Part shown: one piece after another, positions 43,812 through 55,352 of the stretch
Layout of the letters: every line of letters begins with the position of its first letter
Numbering within the stretch: position 1 is the stretch's first letter
DNA from: Desulfobacterales bacterium
Lineage (GTDB): Bacteria; Desulfobacterota; Desulfobulbia; Desulfobulbales; BM004
DNA length: 63,581 bases
Assembly: GCA_021647905.1 (NCBI GenBank)
Contig: JAKITW010000007.1
Coordinates: 1 to 63,581 of the forward strand
Direction: 5' to 3'
The notes under the pieces: generated by a model
Databases searched by the model: none
The model's input: the letters and a program-made list of their open reading frames with translations, nothing else
Told to the model about the DNA's origin: nothing
Made by a program: the position numbers and the translations under genes

Positions 43812-45125
43812 GTGCTCAAAAGGATAAAAATAAAAGGCTATAAGTCCCTCGTTGACCTGGAAGTTCGCCTTTGTCCCCTTTCTGTCCTCTTTGGCCCGAA
43901 TGCGGCGGGAAAAAGCAATTTCCTGGATGTATTACAGCTTTTGTCCGGAATTGTGACCAGCCGCACATTAAAGGAAGCCTTTGAGCCTCCTTATCGGGGA
44001 AAGCCCTTGGAGTCATTCTCTTTTGGACGGGACGGCATCAAGGGACTCCTAAAGAAAGAAAGCGCCTCATTCTCAATCGAAGTGGACATTGAACTCTCTC
44101 AAAGTGTGGTCGATACCGTTAATCGTCAAATACGCGAGATGAAAAGAACTAAAGCTTCTGAAAAAAATGAAGGGAGCAATAAAAATCAATCATTCGTGCG
44201 TGAAAAATCTCTCCGTTATCGTATTGAAGTGGAAATATTGCCAAAGTCAGGCTTCCTGCGTGTTGTGGATGAATATCTTGCAGCATTGAACAAACAGGGG
44301 GAAATCAGCCGGAAAAGAAGCCCGTTTTTAGAAAAAGTCAACAGACGTTTGCATCTCCGCATGGAAGGCCAGGCCCATCCGACTTATTATGACTGCTACT
44401 TGGACCACAGCATTCTATCCATGCCCCATTATCCCCCGCACTATCCTCATCTGGTTGCCGCCCGGCAGGAGCTGGCAAGCTGGTTCTTTTTTTATTTTGA
44501 ACCGCGGGAACGTATGCGGGCTTCCAATGTGGTCAAGGAAGTACGGCACATAGGTCTGATGGGGGAGGAACTGGCTTCATTTCTGAATACGCTCAAGGTG
44601 CTTGATCCCCCTCAGTTCAGGGCGGTTGAGAAGGCCCTGCATCTGGTTATTCCAAACGTCACCGGCATTGAAGTTGATGCAAATGAGTTCGGGGAAGTCG
44701 ATTTAAAGCTCATCGAAGGGGAAACACCTATTCCGGCCCGGGTTCTATCCGAAGGCACATTGCGCGTTCTGGGTTTGCTCGCCGCCATGGGAGGAGCAAA
44801 GGAACCGTCGGCTTTGCTGGGTTTTGAGGAGCCTGAAAACGGCATCCACCCAAGAAGAATCAGGATGATTGCCGATATATTAAAAAACCGTACGCTTTCA
44901 GGTGATACCCAGCTTATTGTCACCACGCATTCACCGATTTTGCCGGACATGATTGATAATGACAGCCTGTTTGTGTGCCGCAAGGAAGAAGATAGAACAA
45001 TAATCGAGTCTTTTATTACCACCTGGGGTCCGTTAGGTAGAAAAACGGACATTGACAAAGTGCTCGACAGGGAGGAGCAACCCTTGGTGTCCGAACGTAT
45101 CTTAAGAGGTGATTTTGATGCGTAG
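43812..45125 (+). CDS. AAA ATPase of the OLD/RecF-like type
   Basis: A 437-residue SMC/ABC-like ATPase. Walker A is LFGPNAAGKSNFLD (residues ~28-41). A charged insertion (about 95-190) precedes the C-terminal half with the signature-like LSEGTLRVLGLLAAM, Walker B ALLGFEEPENGIHP and the TTHSPILPDM switch. The start is GTG 43812, with AGGAGG nine bases upstream. It overlaps the TOPRIM-like gene by eight bases. An ATPase plus separate TOPRIM-like partner recalls OLD nucleases and PARIS-like systems, so an anti-phage role is inferred. Confidence 0.88.
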   Translation: MLKRIKIKGYKSLVDLEVRLCPLSVLFGPNAAGKSNFLDVLQLLSGIVTSRTLKEAFEPPYRGKPLESFSFGRDGIKGLLKKESASFSIEVDIELSQSVVDTVNRQIREMKRTKASEKNEGSNKNQSFVREKSLRYRIEVEILPKSGFLRVVDEYLAALNKQGEISRKRSPFLEKVNRRLHLRMEGQAHPTYYDCYLDHSILSMPHYPPHYPHLVAARQELASWFFFYFEPRERMRASNVVKEVRHIGLMGEELASFLNTLKVLDPPQFRAVEKALHLVIPNVTGIEVDANEFGEVDLKLIEGETPIPARVLSEGTLRVLGLLAAMGGAKEPSALLGFEEPENGIHPRRIRMIADILKNRTLSGDTQLIVTTHSPILPDMIDNDSLFVCRKEEDRTIIESFITTWGPLGRKTDIDKVLDREEQPLVSERILRGDFDA

Positions 45126-45702
45126 GATAATTTTGTTTGTCGAGGATTATGGGCACGAGGCCTTTATTACATCGGTCATTCAAAGGTTCGCAAAAGAACA
45201 AGACAAGGCGGTTAAAATCATTCCTCTTAGCGCTCGCGGAGGACACGGCAAGGCAGTTGCCGAGCTGAAGTCATATTTAAGGGAACTCCGCAATGACAGG
45301 GTTGGCTTTCCTGATCTGCTGGTAGTGGCGACAGATGCTAATTGCAGAGGATATCAGGACCGTAAAAAAGAGATAGATGACGTAACCGCTGATTTGCAGA
45401 ATATTTTAATTTCTGCCATCCCTGACCCCCATATTGAACGGTGGCTGCTTCTGGATTCCGCCGCTTTCAAATCAGTAATGGGTAAAGGGTGCGATGCGCC
45501 GGATCATAAGTGTGAACGGGGGCGCTATAAAAAAATATTAATGGATGCCATGTTGCAGGCCGGGGTCCACCCCTCTTTGGGGGGGATAGAGTTTGCGGAA
45601 GATATTGTTAATGCCATGGATTTTGAACGTATGGAGCAGGCCGATCCATCCTTGGGGCAATTCCTCAAAAGTATACGTAATAAGTTCAAGGAATGGGCAT
45701 GA
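45118..45702 (+). CDS. DUF4276-type TOPRIM-like protein
   Basis: A 194-residue partner of the AAA gene. RIILFVEDYGHEAFI supplies the TOPRIM-type glutamate and VVATDANCRGYQDR the acidic pair. IPDPHIERWLLLD is the conserved DUF4276 segment. ATG 45118 is preferred over GTG 45109 because AGAGGT lies seven bases upstream; it overlaps the ATPase stop. The pair probably acts as one complex, ATPase plus nuclease (inferred). The stop codon overlaps the ATG of the methyltransferase-like fragment. Confidence 0.85.
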   Translation: MRRIILFVEDYGHEAFITSVIQRFAKEQDKAVKIIPLSARGGHGKAVAELKSYLRELRNDRVGFPDLLVVATDANCRGYQDRKKEIDDVTADLQNILISAIPDPHIERWLLLDSAAFKSVMGKGCDAPDHKCERGRYKKILMDAMLQAGVHPSLGGIEFAEDIVNAMDFERMEQADPSLGQFLKSIRNKFKEWA

Positions 45703-45923
45703 AACTGACGAAAAATGAAAAAGGGACGCGATCAAACTGATTGAGGCGGGGAAGCTGCAAAAGAAGGCAACAAGGATGAATGAGATTAAGCATGGTGTCC
45801 CCGGAATTCATGTCCCCGGAATTACCGGATTGTTGAACCGGCAGGAGGAGGGGACATGCCCGCACATTCCACGCGAGGCCGGGACAAGAGAATGGCCTGT
45901 CAACTACTTGAGTTGATGGCCTA
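45699..45923 (+). pseudogene. Second degenerate copy of the methyltransferase-like 5' end
   Basis: ATGAAACTGACGAAAAATGAAAA at 45699 corresponds closely to 43512 onward. A single-base loss shifts the frame; in the corrected frame it reads MKLTKNEKRDAIKLIEAGKLQKK before similarity ends near 45750. The following sequence to 45923 contains two GTCCCCGGAATT direct repeats and no recognisable gene. The two copies bracket the ATPase-TOPRIM pair. Confidence 0.5.
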
Positions 45924-45936
45924 ACTCACCTTGCAT

Positions 45937-46581
45937 ATGCAAAAAAATGTTCATATGAGAACCATGAGAGAATCAAGGGACCGTTCAGTTCGGAATAATG
46001 TCACTAATGATCGAGTAATTCCTCTGGGAACTGGCTTGGCGGCTATTCCCGAACGCCTCCTTCTTGCGCATGCTCGTGGCGAAGTTCTCTTTATCGCTGG
46101 TGCCGGAATCTCGCAATCCGCAGATTTGCCCGACTTCCGTGATCTCGTGCTCAGAGTCTACAAGCAGCTTGACGCGGCCGTGCATGCTATCATCTCCGAC
46201 ATCCCGCGCTCAGGCTGCAATCATCTGGGCACGGACCTCGGATTGACCAATCAACAAGCCGCAGAAGTCAGGAGGTTTGTCCGTGAAGATTATGACGTCG
46301 TCTTGGGAATGCTCGAACGGCGAATAGATGGGCAGTCACATGGCAAAAGCCGCGTCAGGCAGTCAGTAGCTAATGAACTGCGTTTTCATGACGTTCAGCC
46401 AGCCCCAATTCACCGCGCATTGATGCGCCTTGCCGACCGTGGTGGAGCGGTAACGATTGTAACGACAAACTTTGACCTACTTCTTGGGGAAAGAGCCCTA
46501 CATAAAAGGAGAAGCTGCTCCATCATGGCCCCGAGTCATGCGCGGGCAGTCGCGAGGCTGCATGTGAAGCGTTCAAACTGA
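45937..46581 (+). pseudogene. SIR2-like gene, 3'-truncated
   Basis: The N-terminal half of a SIR2 NADase-type domain is clear: LFIAGAGISQSADLPDFRDLV (NAD-binding GAGxS) and VTIVTTNFDLLL (TxNFD). Immediately after, near 46490, similarity ends and the frame runs into an unrelated tail (ALHKRRSCSIM...VKRSN). SIR2 effectors in defence systems (for example Thoeris ThsA, DSR) are much longer, so this is a remnant. The start is uncertain; ATG 45937 or 45955 are both possible. Neighbourhood supports defence origin. Confidence 0.75.
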
Positions 46582-46625
46582 CGTGTAAAAACGGCACGCC
46601 GGTAAACTCTGCGTTGACGGCAATA

Positions 46626-47024
46626 ATGGATATCATGATAGATTTTGACGAACTCTGCGGTAATTTTGAGAATTGGCCGAATAGCTGGAAGGGCCTTGAA
46701 GAAGATGTTCCATACGGTGCCGGAATTCTTGTGGTGTTTCGGCCATTTATTGAACACCTCATTGCCGCAGGCTTAACAAAACGAACATTGAGAAACCATG
46801 TGAACAACCTTTGGCTCCTGGGCGGCGAAACAATACGCAAAGTAAGTCTTTATGAAGAATATGACGTCCCGGCCTTGAAGAAAATATCCGAGTGCGTTGA
46901 TGAAGAAGGAGGACCTTATTGCAAGCATCTCTACACAGAGTCAGAAATCAGGTCTTTCGATGCTACTTGTAAAAAATTGCACAAGTTCCTGAAAAACAGA
47001 AATCCGGAGCCAACAAAGGGCTGA
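46626..47024 (+). CDS. Conserved hypothetical protein
   Basis: About 132 residues, acidic, with many aromatic residues (IDFDELCGNFENWPNSWKGL). The segment FRPFIEHLIAAGLTKRTLRNHVNNLWLLGG resembles the SAM-like core-binding fold of tyrosine recombinases, but there is no catalytic domain. I recall similar ~130-residue hypothetical proteins in other proteobacteria but no function. The frame stays open upstream to about 46510, so the start is uncertain and the gene may be the 3' part of a rearranged frame joined to the SIR2 remnant. Followed by 234 bp without a gene. Confidence 0.6.
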   Translation: MDIMIDFDELCGNFENWPNSWKGLEEDVPYGAGILVVFRPFIEHLIAAGLTKRTLRNHVNNLWLLGGETIRKVSLYEEYDVPALKKISECVDEEGGPYCKHLYTESEIRSFDATCKKLHKFLKNRNPEPTKG

Positions 47025-47258
47025 TAGTGGATCTGGGGTCAGGCAAACGGGTAATTCTGTAGCTGGCACTGAAGCATGGCACGAAAACCATGCACCGCTT
47101 GTCAGGGCGCAGTTTATCATGAAATTATCAGGGGTAACGGTGGGCAGAATATTTTTATCCGGCTGACTCCCTCGCCAAGCCAGGCTGGAGGCTCCCGACA
47201 CCTTGACACACTGCCTCCTTACATGTACATTCAGGTGCGCACATAAGGAGATATTATA

Positions 47259-47492
47259 ATGAAAACGATAACATTTACAGATTTTCGCAAGAAAGCTTCA
47301 GGTTTCATTACAGAAGTGGAACATGGAGAGACACTCGTGCTTTTACGTCGTGGAAAACCAGTGGCCGAAGTAGTTCCATTTTCCGATGGGGCCCGCCGGA
47401 CACCTTCATGGAAGAAACCGGGAATCCAGTTGCAAATCCATGGAAGTGACCTGTCTTCTGCTATTCTGGAAGAACGTGAGGACGGTCAATGA
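47259..47492 (+). CDS. Phd/YefM-type antitoxin
   Basis: A 77-residue antitoxin. The N-terminal TFTDFRKKASGFITEVEHGETLVLLRRGKPVAEVVP unit is the Phd/YefM DNA-binding fold. The C-terminal part (HGSDLSSAILEERED) would wrap the toxin. AAGGAG precedes the ATG. Its ATGA overlap with the PIN toxin gene implies coupled translation and, as usual in this class, autoregulation by the pair. Confidence 0.93.
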   Translation: MKTITFTDFRKKASGFITEVEHGETLVLLRRGKPVAEVVPFSDGARRTPSWKKPGIQLQIHGSDLSSAILEEREDGQ

Positions 47493-47917
47493 GGCTGGCA
47501 GTTGATTCTTCCTCGTTTGCCAAAAGATACATCCAGGAAGTCGGCAGCGATAAGCTTGATGATTTGCTCCAGCATGCTTCCGAATTGGCCCTCTGCGTTA
47601 TTCTGATTCCCGAGATCGTTTCCGGTCTAAACCGGCGATTGCGGGAACACGCCTTGACGGGCAGAGACTATCGCAAGGCCAAGAGGCAATTGCTGGACGA
47701 TATCCGGGATGCGATTGTCCTGCAGCTCACTCCCGCGGTTATTTCACGCGCAGTCAAACTCTTGGAGAGCAATGTGTTACATGCCATGGACGCCTTGCAT
47801 CTTGCCTGTGCCCTGGAGTGGAAGGCAGACCTATTTATCACCTCAGACCAAAGACAGTTGGATGCGGCCATAAATTCAGGACTTCGGAGCGAGTTCCTTG
47901 GCCAACCAACCGGATAG
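47489..47917 (+). CDS. VapC-like PIN-domain toxin
   Basis: A 142-residue PIN RNase. Acidic residues occur at AVDSSSFAKRY (Asp5), IPEIVSGLNR (Glu), HAMDALHLACAL (Asp) and FITSDQRQLDAA (Asp), the four-acid PIN site. It is paired with the Phd-type antitoxin just upstream. The gene is followed by a CCGGGGG/CCCCCGG hairpin at 47918-47938. Targets are unknown; VapC toxins cut tRNA or rRNA in studied cases. Confidence 0.92.
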   Translation: MRLAVDSSSFAKRYIQEVGSDKLDDLLQHASELALCVILIPEIVSGLNRRLREHALTGRDYRKAKRQLLDDIRDAIVLQLTPAVISRAVKLLESNVLHAMDALHLACALEWKADLFITSDQRQLDAAINSGLRSEFLGQPTG

Positions 47918-48001
47918 CCGGGGGTCTTTCTCCCCCGGTCCCCACACCCCCTAGTACAAAATACCCCCCATCCCGTGAAACTCCCTGTTGCAGCGGCAGG
48001 G

Positions 48002-48112
48002 TTACAACAAAACAGCTTCCCGGACCGTCTGACCGTCCTTCCGCCTGACCGTGGTCTCGCCGTGGTGGGCCTGGACGATCGCCTTGACAATGGCCGGTCC
48101 ATTGCAGCCGGC
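48002..48112 (-). pseudogene. Remnant of a histidine kinase C-terminus
   Basis: The minus strand reads GPAIVKAIVQAHHGETTVRR, then KDGQTVREAVLL and a stop, which resembles the last helix and strand of a HATPase_c domain (GLAIVKxIVxAHGG). Nothing upstream in frame continues the domain, so this is a relic of a deleted sensor kinase. The surrounding 47918-48230 has no gene. Confidence 0.5.
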
Positions 48113-48230
48113 GCTACATACCCGCCCGGGACCGGCGGATAGCGGGATTTATGATTTTTTTTACAAAAGGACTTTACAAGGGGGAATTTAAGCATTAAGT
48201 TAAATTGCAAATTACTTGAGCGGGGTACTG

Positions 48231-48518
48231 ATGCGGAAAGAACAGATCGAGACCATGGCCGGTCTCCTGAAATCCATTGCCCACCCGATCCGGTTGCAGA
48301 TCCTCTGTCTGCTCCAGGACCGGGAGTTGACCGTTGCTGATCTTCTCGCCAAGATCAAGACCAGCAACGGTAATATCTCCCAGCACCTGTCGGTGCTGCG
48401 CAACCAGGGGATCATCGGCAGTCGCAAGGATGCAAATTTCATCTACAGCCGGATTATCGACCAGCGGGTGGTGGAGTTGATTAATGCCATGGAGCGGTTG
48501 TTCTGCACCGTTAGGTGA
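48231..48518 (+). CDS. ArsR-family transcriptional regulator
   Basis: A 95-residue winged-helix regulator. LLKSIAHPIRLQILCLLQD and LTVADLLAKIKTSNGNISQHLSVLRNQGII are the ArsR helix-turn-helix signature. No CxC metal site is evident in the recognition region, so the signal is unknown. ATG 48231 is preferred; the upstream TTG at 48216 is less likely. It lies 54 bp before the TolC-HlyD-RND operon and probably controls it (inferred). Confidence 0.9.
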   Translation: MRKEQIETMAGLLKSIAHPIRLQILCLLQDRELTVADLLAKIKTSNGNISQHLSVLRNQGIIGSRKDANFIYSRIIDQRVVELINAMERLFCTVR

Positions 48519-48572
48519 GCCGCACTGACCAGGCCGCGGCTTTTTTAAAAAAGAAAATCAAAGAGGAAGGAT

Positions 48573-49925
48573 ATGGCGCGATACCTCGTATTGACGGTTA
48601 TTTTTCTATTGCTGGGTCTGCAGGCACTACCTGCCGCGGCCGTCAGCCTCAAGGAGGCGGTGGCCCTGGCCATGGCCAATAATCATCGGATTATTGCCGG
48701 CCGGGACCTGCTGGCCGCCACCAATGAAGAGATTGCCATTGCCAGGAGTCATCTCTTGCCCAGCGTACGATTCGAGGAGCGGTTCATGCGCACCTCCAAT
48801 CCCACCTACGGATTCATGGCCAAGCTCAACCAGGAGCGGTTCACGGCCCGGGATTTCGCCATCCCGGCCCTGAATGATCCCCGGCCGATCAATGATTTCC
48901 AGGGCTCCATTACCCTGGAGCAGCCGCTCTATGCCCCGGCCGCCCAACTGGGGCTGGCAATGAGTAAAGAGGCCCATGCCGGCCAACGCCGGGAACTCAA
49001 GCGGACCATGCAGACCGTGGCCATGGATACGGCCCGGGCCTATCTGATGGCGCTCACGGCCCGGGAATATGTAACAGTGGCGGAAAAAGGCCGGCAGGAC
49101 GCGGCCGAGCATCTCCGGATAGCCGAACTTCGTTTTAAGAACGGCCTGGGTCTTTATTCAGATACCCTCCGGGCCGCCACCGCGCTGACCAGGGCTGAGC
49201 AGCAAATGGTCAGCGTTCGCAAGAATCTGGCGGTGGCCCGCCGTTCCCTGGGACTGCTCACCGGCAGCGAAGACTCCCTGGAGGTGACCTCGGCCGGGGT
49301 ATTGGATCTGCCGCTCCGCGAGTTGAGCTTCTACCAGGAGGCAGCCCGCAGCCGGGATGATATCAAGGCCATGGAGCACCAGCGAACCAATGCTGAAAAC
49401 GGGATCAAGCTGGCCAGGACCGGTTTTTTGCCCACAGTGGGAGTGGGTTCTTCCTATCAGATAAACGACCATACCTCCCCGTTTCAGGGCGAGGGCAACA
49501 GCTGGCAGTTGATGGCCCGGCTCAAGTGGAACCTGTTCAGCGGCAATAGAACAACCCATGAACAACAAAAGGCCCACCATCAGCTGGCCGCCACCCGGGA
49601 GTATCTGGCCGGTCTGAAAAAGGCGGCCTCCTTCCAGGTATACGAGGCCTACCTGGCAGTGGAGGAAAGCCGCAAGATACGCGAGATGGCCCGGGCAGCG
49701 TTGGCCTCGGCCGAGGAGGGCAGCCGGCTGGTCGCCATCCGGTACGAGAACTCGCTCTCGCCGATGGTGGATCTCCTTGACGCCCAGGTCAGCCTGGACC
49801 AGGCCCGGGCCAATGCGGTTGCCCGGACCCTGGAGTATGAACTGGCCCGTATCCGGCTGGGATATGAGAGTGGAACGATTTTAGCGGATCTGCAAATAGA
49901 AGAGAATCTGGAGGCGAACAAATGA
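48573..49925 (+). CDS. TolC-family outer membrane efflux protein
   Basis: A 450-residue outer membrane factor. A signal peptide (MARYLVLTVIFLLLGLQALPAAA) is followed by two TolC repeats of long helices, each with the typical start (SLKEAVALAMANNHRI, and a second half beginning near RSRDDIKAMEHQRTNAE). AGGAAGG precedes the ATG. It overlaps the adaptor gene by four bases (ATGA). It should form the exit duct for the RND pump encoded downstream. Confidence 0.92.
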   Translation: MARYLVLTVIFLLLGLQALPAAAVSLKEAVALAMANNHRIIAGRDLLAATNEEIAIARSHLLPSVRFEERFMRTSNPTYGFMAKLNQERFTARDFAIPALNDPRPINDFQGSITLEQPLYAPAAQLGLAMSKEAHAGQRRELKRTMQTVAMDTARAYLMALTAREYVTVAEKGRQDAAEHLRIAELRFKNGLGLYSDTLRAATALTRAEQQMVSVRKNLAVARRSLGLLTGSEDSLEVTSAGVLDLPLRELSFYQEAARSRDDIKAMEHQRTNAENGIKLARTGFLPTVGVGSSYQINDHTSPFQGEGNSWQLMARLKWNLFSGNRTTHEQQKAHHQLAATREYLAGLKKAASFQVYEAYLAVEESRKIREMARAALASAEEGSRLVAIRYENSLSPMVDLLDAQVSLDQARANAVARTLEYELARIRLGYESGTILADLQIEENLEANK

Positions 49926-51035
49926 AGAGAATAGCGGTGCTGGCAACAGCGCTCATGGTTCTGGCCCTGTCCGGCTGCGGCAACGGCAAGGAAGAGGCCC
50001 GGGTGTCGGCGGAACGGCCGGAGATCACCGGGGTCCGGCTGGAGCCGGCGGCCCTGACCGAGGTGGAGGTGATAACCGAGTCCTCGGGAACCGTCAAGGC
50101 AAGGAACACCAGCATGGTGTCCGGCCGGATGATGGGCGCGGTGGTTGCGGTCCATGTCAAGGCCGGCGACCGGGTTGCGTCCGGCCAGCTCCTGGCGGAG
50201 ATCGACAACCGGGAGATGACCCAGAAGGTGGCCCAGGCCCGGGCCGGGCACCGGCAGGCGGTCAAGGGACTGGCCGCGGCCAAGGAGAATATGCACCTGG
50301 CCGAGATCACCTATGACCGCTACCATGCCCTGTTTGTTGAGAAGGCCCTGGCCCAACAGGAACTGGACCAGATGGCCACTGCCAAGCGGGTGGCGGTTCT
50401 GGAATACGAGCGGGTCCTGGAGATGGTGGCCCGGGCCGCGGCCGGGGTCAGGGAGGCTGAGGTCGGTCTTGGTTTCACCCGGGTCATCGCGCCCGTGGCC
50501 GGGCTGGTCACGGCCAGGATGATCGATCCCGGCAGCATGGCCCTGCCCGGAGTACCCCTCTTTACAATCGAGGACACCTCCTTGTTCCGGATCGAAACCG
50601 ATGTGGCCGAGATCCAGGCCGGCAAGATTGTTCCGGGCATGGCCGTGCGGATAAGCATCCCGGAGCAGGATCAAGAGTTGTCCGGCACGGTCAGCGAGGT
50701 GGTATCGGCCATCGACCCGCGTTCCCGTACCTTTCCGGTCAAGATTAAAGTGGATGGAACGGATTTAAAGAGCGGCCGGTTCGTCCGGGTCCGGATTCCG
50801 GTGGCTACCAGAAAGACCCTGCTCCTGCCGGCCGCGGCCGTGGTTGAAAAGGGACAACTCACCGGGGTCTATGTGGTGAACGACAACCAGGTGGTCACCT
50901 ATCGGCTGATCCGTATTGGCCGCCGATATGGCGACCAACTGGAGATTCTCGCCGGGGTGAAGCCCGGCGAGCGGATAATCGTGGACGGGCTGCCCGGGGT
51001 AACCGACGGCGGTATTCTGCGCGAGGATAACAGCC

Positions 51036-51043
<8 letters not shown>
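49922..51043 (+). CDS. RND efflux periplasmic adaptor (HlyD/MFP type)
   Basis: A 373-residue adaptor. The lipobox LALSGC near residue 19 marks a lipoprotein. The biotinyl-lipoyl motif ([24 protein letters not shown]), a helical hairpin (about 100-170), the second half-lipoyl segment [23 protein letters not shown] and the beta-barrel/membrane-proximal domains follow. It bridges the inner-membrane pump and the TolC-family duct. It overlaps the permease gene by eight bases. Confidence 0.93.
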
Positions 51044-54263
<3,220 letters not shown>

Positions 54264-54278
54264 TAAAGGAGAAAACCC

Positions 54279-54473
54279 ATGATTGTAAACGATTGGATCC
54301 ATGTGCTGGCCGGCGTCTTTATCCTGCTCAGCGTGGCCCTGGGCACCTGGCTGAGCCCCTACTGGTTTTTCATGACCGGCTTTGTCGGGCTCAACCTCTT
54401 TCAGTACGGCTTTTCCGGATTCTGTCCGGTGGCTGTTGTCCTGAAAAAGGCCGGAGTGCCGGAGGCGCGCTAG
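54279..54473 (+). CDS. DUF2892 small membrane protein
   Basis: A 64-residue protein with two hydrophobic helices (VLAGVFILLSVALGTWL and WFFMTGFVGLNLFQYGFSGFCPVAVVLKKAG). The FSGFCP segment with a cysteine is characteristic of DUF2892/YgaP-type membrane domains, often linked to rhodanese and sulfur chemistry. AAAGGAG precedes the ATG at 54279, 15 bp after the permease, so it is probably part of the efflux operon. Confidence 0.88.
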   Translation: MIVNDWIHVLAGVFILLSVALGTWLSPYWFFMTGFVGLNLFQYGFSGFCPVAVVLKKAGVPEAR

Positions 54474-54543
54474 CTGCCGCCCCGGACGGAAGGGACAAAA
54501 AAACTTGTTTTTAATATTTGCTGCGGGTAAGTAAATTGCCGAC

Positions 54544-55215
54544 ATGGCAAAACGATTAAAACTGGAGTTATTGATAGTCGGCAGCGGGCTGATTCTCTGC
54601 ACCGCGCTGATCCGGCTGACCGGTGCCGATCTCGGCCTGGCCCGGCTGGTGGTGGGGCCGGACAACCGCTGGCCCGGGGTTGGCAGTGTTTTCTGGAAGG
54701 CGATCTACAATTACGCCAACCTGCCGGCAATCTTTCTGGCCGGGGGTGCGGCCCTCTGTCTGTTGGCCGGTTCTTTTGTTCCCCGGCTGCTGAAGTACCG
54801 GCGCTTCGCCCTGTTCCTTGTTCTGTTGCTGGCCCTGGGGCCGGGCCTGATCGTCAATGTCGTCTTAAAGGACAACTGGGGCCGGGCCCGGCCCGGTGAA
54901 ATTGTCGAATTCGGCGGTCAACACCAGTATACCCATATCCTGCGGCCCGGTGATTCCGGGCCGAACAGCTCCTTCCCCTCGGGCCATGCGGCGGTCGCTT
55001 TTTTCCTGATCGCCCCTTATTTCTATTATCGGACGCGTTCGCGCCGGGTGGCTGTTTCCTTCCTGCTGCTCGGCCTGGGCTGGGGACTGCTGACCGGGGC
55101 GGCCCGTATTCTCCAGGGCGGCCATTTCTTAAGCGATGTCCTGTGGGCCGGCGGCATTGTTTATCTCACCGGGGCCCTGCTTGCCGCCCTGCTCGCCCTT
55201 GACCGCGAACCATGA
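54544..55215 (+). CDS. PAP2-family phosphatase (membrane)
   Basis: A 223-residue polytopic protein. The three phosphatase motifs are intact: KDNWGRARP, PSGHAA and ARILQGGHFLSD. Such proteins remove phosphate from membrane lipids, for example undecaprenyl pyrophosphate, phosphatidylglycerophosphate or lipid A; the substrate cannot be told here. It lies 70 bp after the DUF2892 gene and is followed by a strong terminator at 55279. Confidence 0.9.
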   Translation: MAKRLKLELLIVGSGLILCTALIRLTGADLGLARLVVGPDNRWPGVGSVFWKAIYNYANLPAIFLAGGAALCLLAGSFVPRLLKYRRFALFLVLLLALGPGLIVNVVLKDNWGRARPGEIVEFGGQHQYTHILRPGDSGPNSSFPSGHAAVAFFLIAPYFYYRTRSRRVAVSFLLLGLGWGLLTGAARILQGGHFLSDVLWAGGIVYLTGALLAALLALDREP

Positions 55216-55278
55216 CTCCGTGCCTTAGCAGATGCCGGAATCCCGGTAATCTGGTAAAATAAAAAAAACGCTGACAAC

Positions 55279-55318
55279 GAATCCGCCTGCCGTGGCACTG
55301 CCGCGGGCGGATTTTTTT
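55279..55318 (+). terminator. Intrinsic terminator after PAP2 gene
   Basis: AATCCGCCTGC pairs with GCGGGCGGATT (one wobble) around a 12-base loop and runs into seven T. It probably ends the efflux/PAP2 transcript. Confidence 0.85.
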
Positions 55319-55352
55319 CAATTATGCCACAGCCGGGAGTTCAGGATGGTAC

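Noticed and set aside
45840-45923. Small frame starting MPAHSTRGRD as a REP-associated transposase start
   Set aside because: It stops after 22 codons and does not match the transposase N-terminus beyond its first residue or two.
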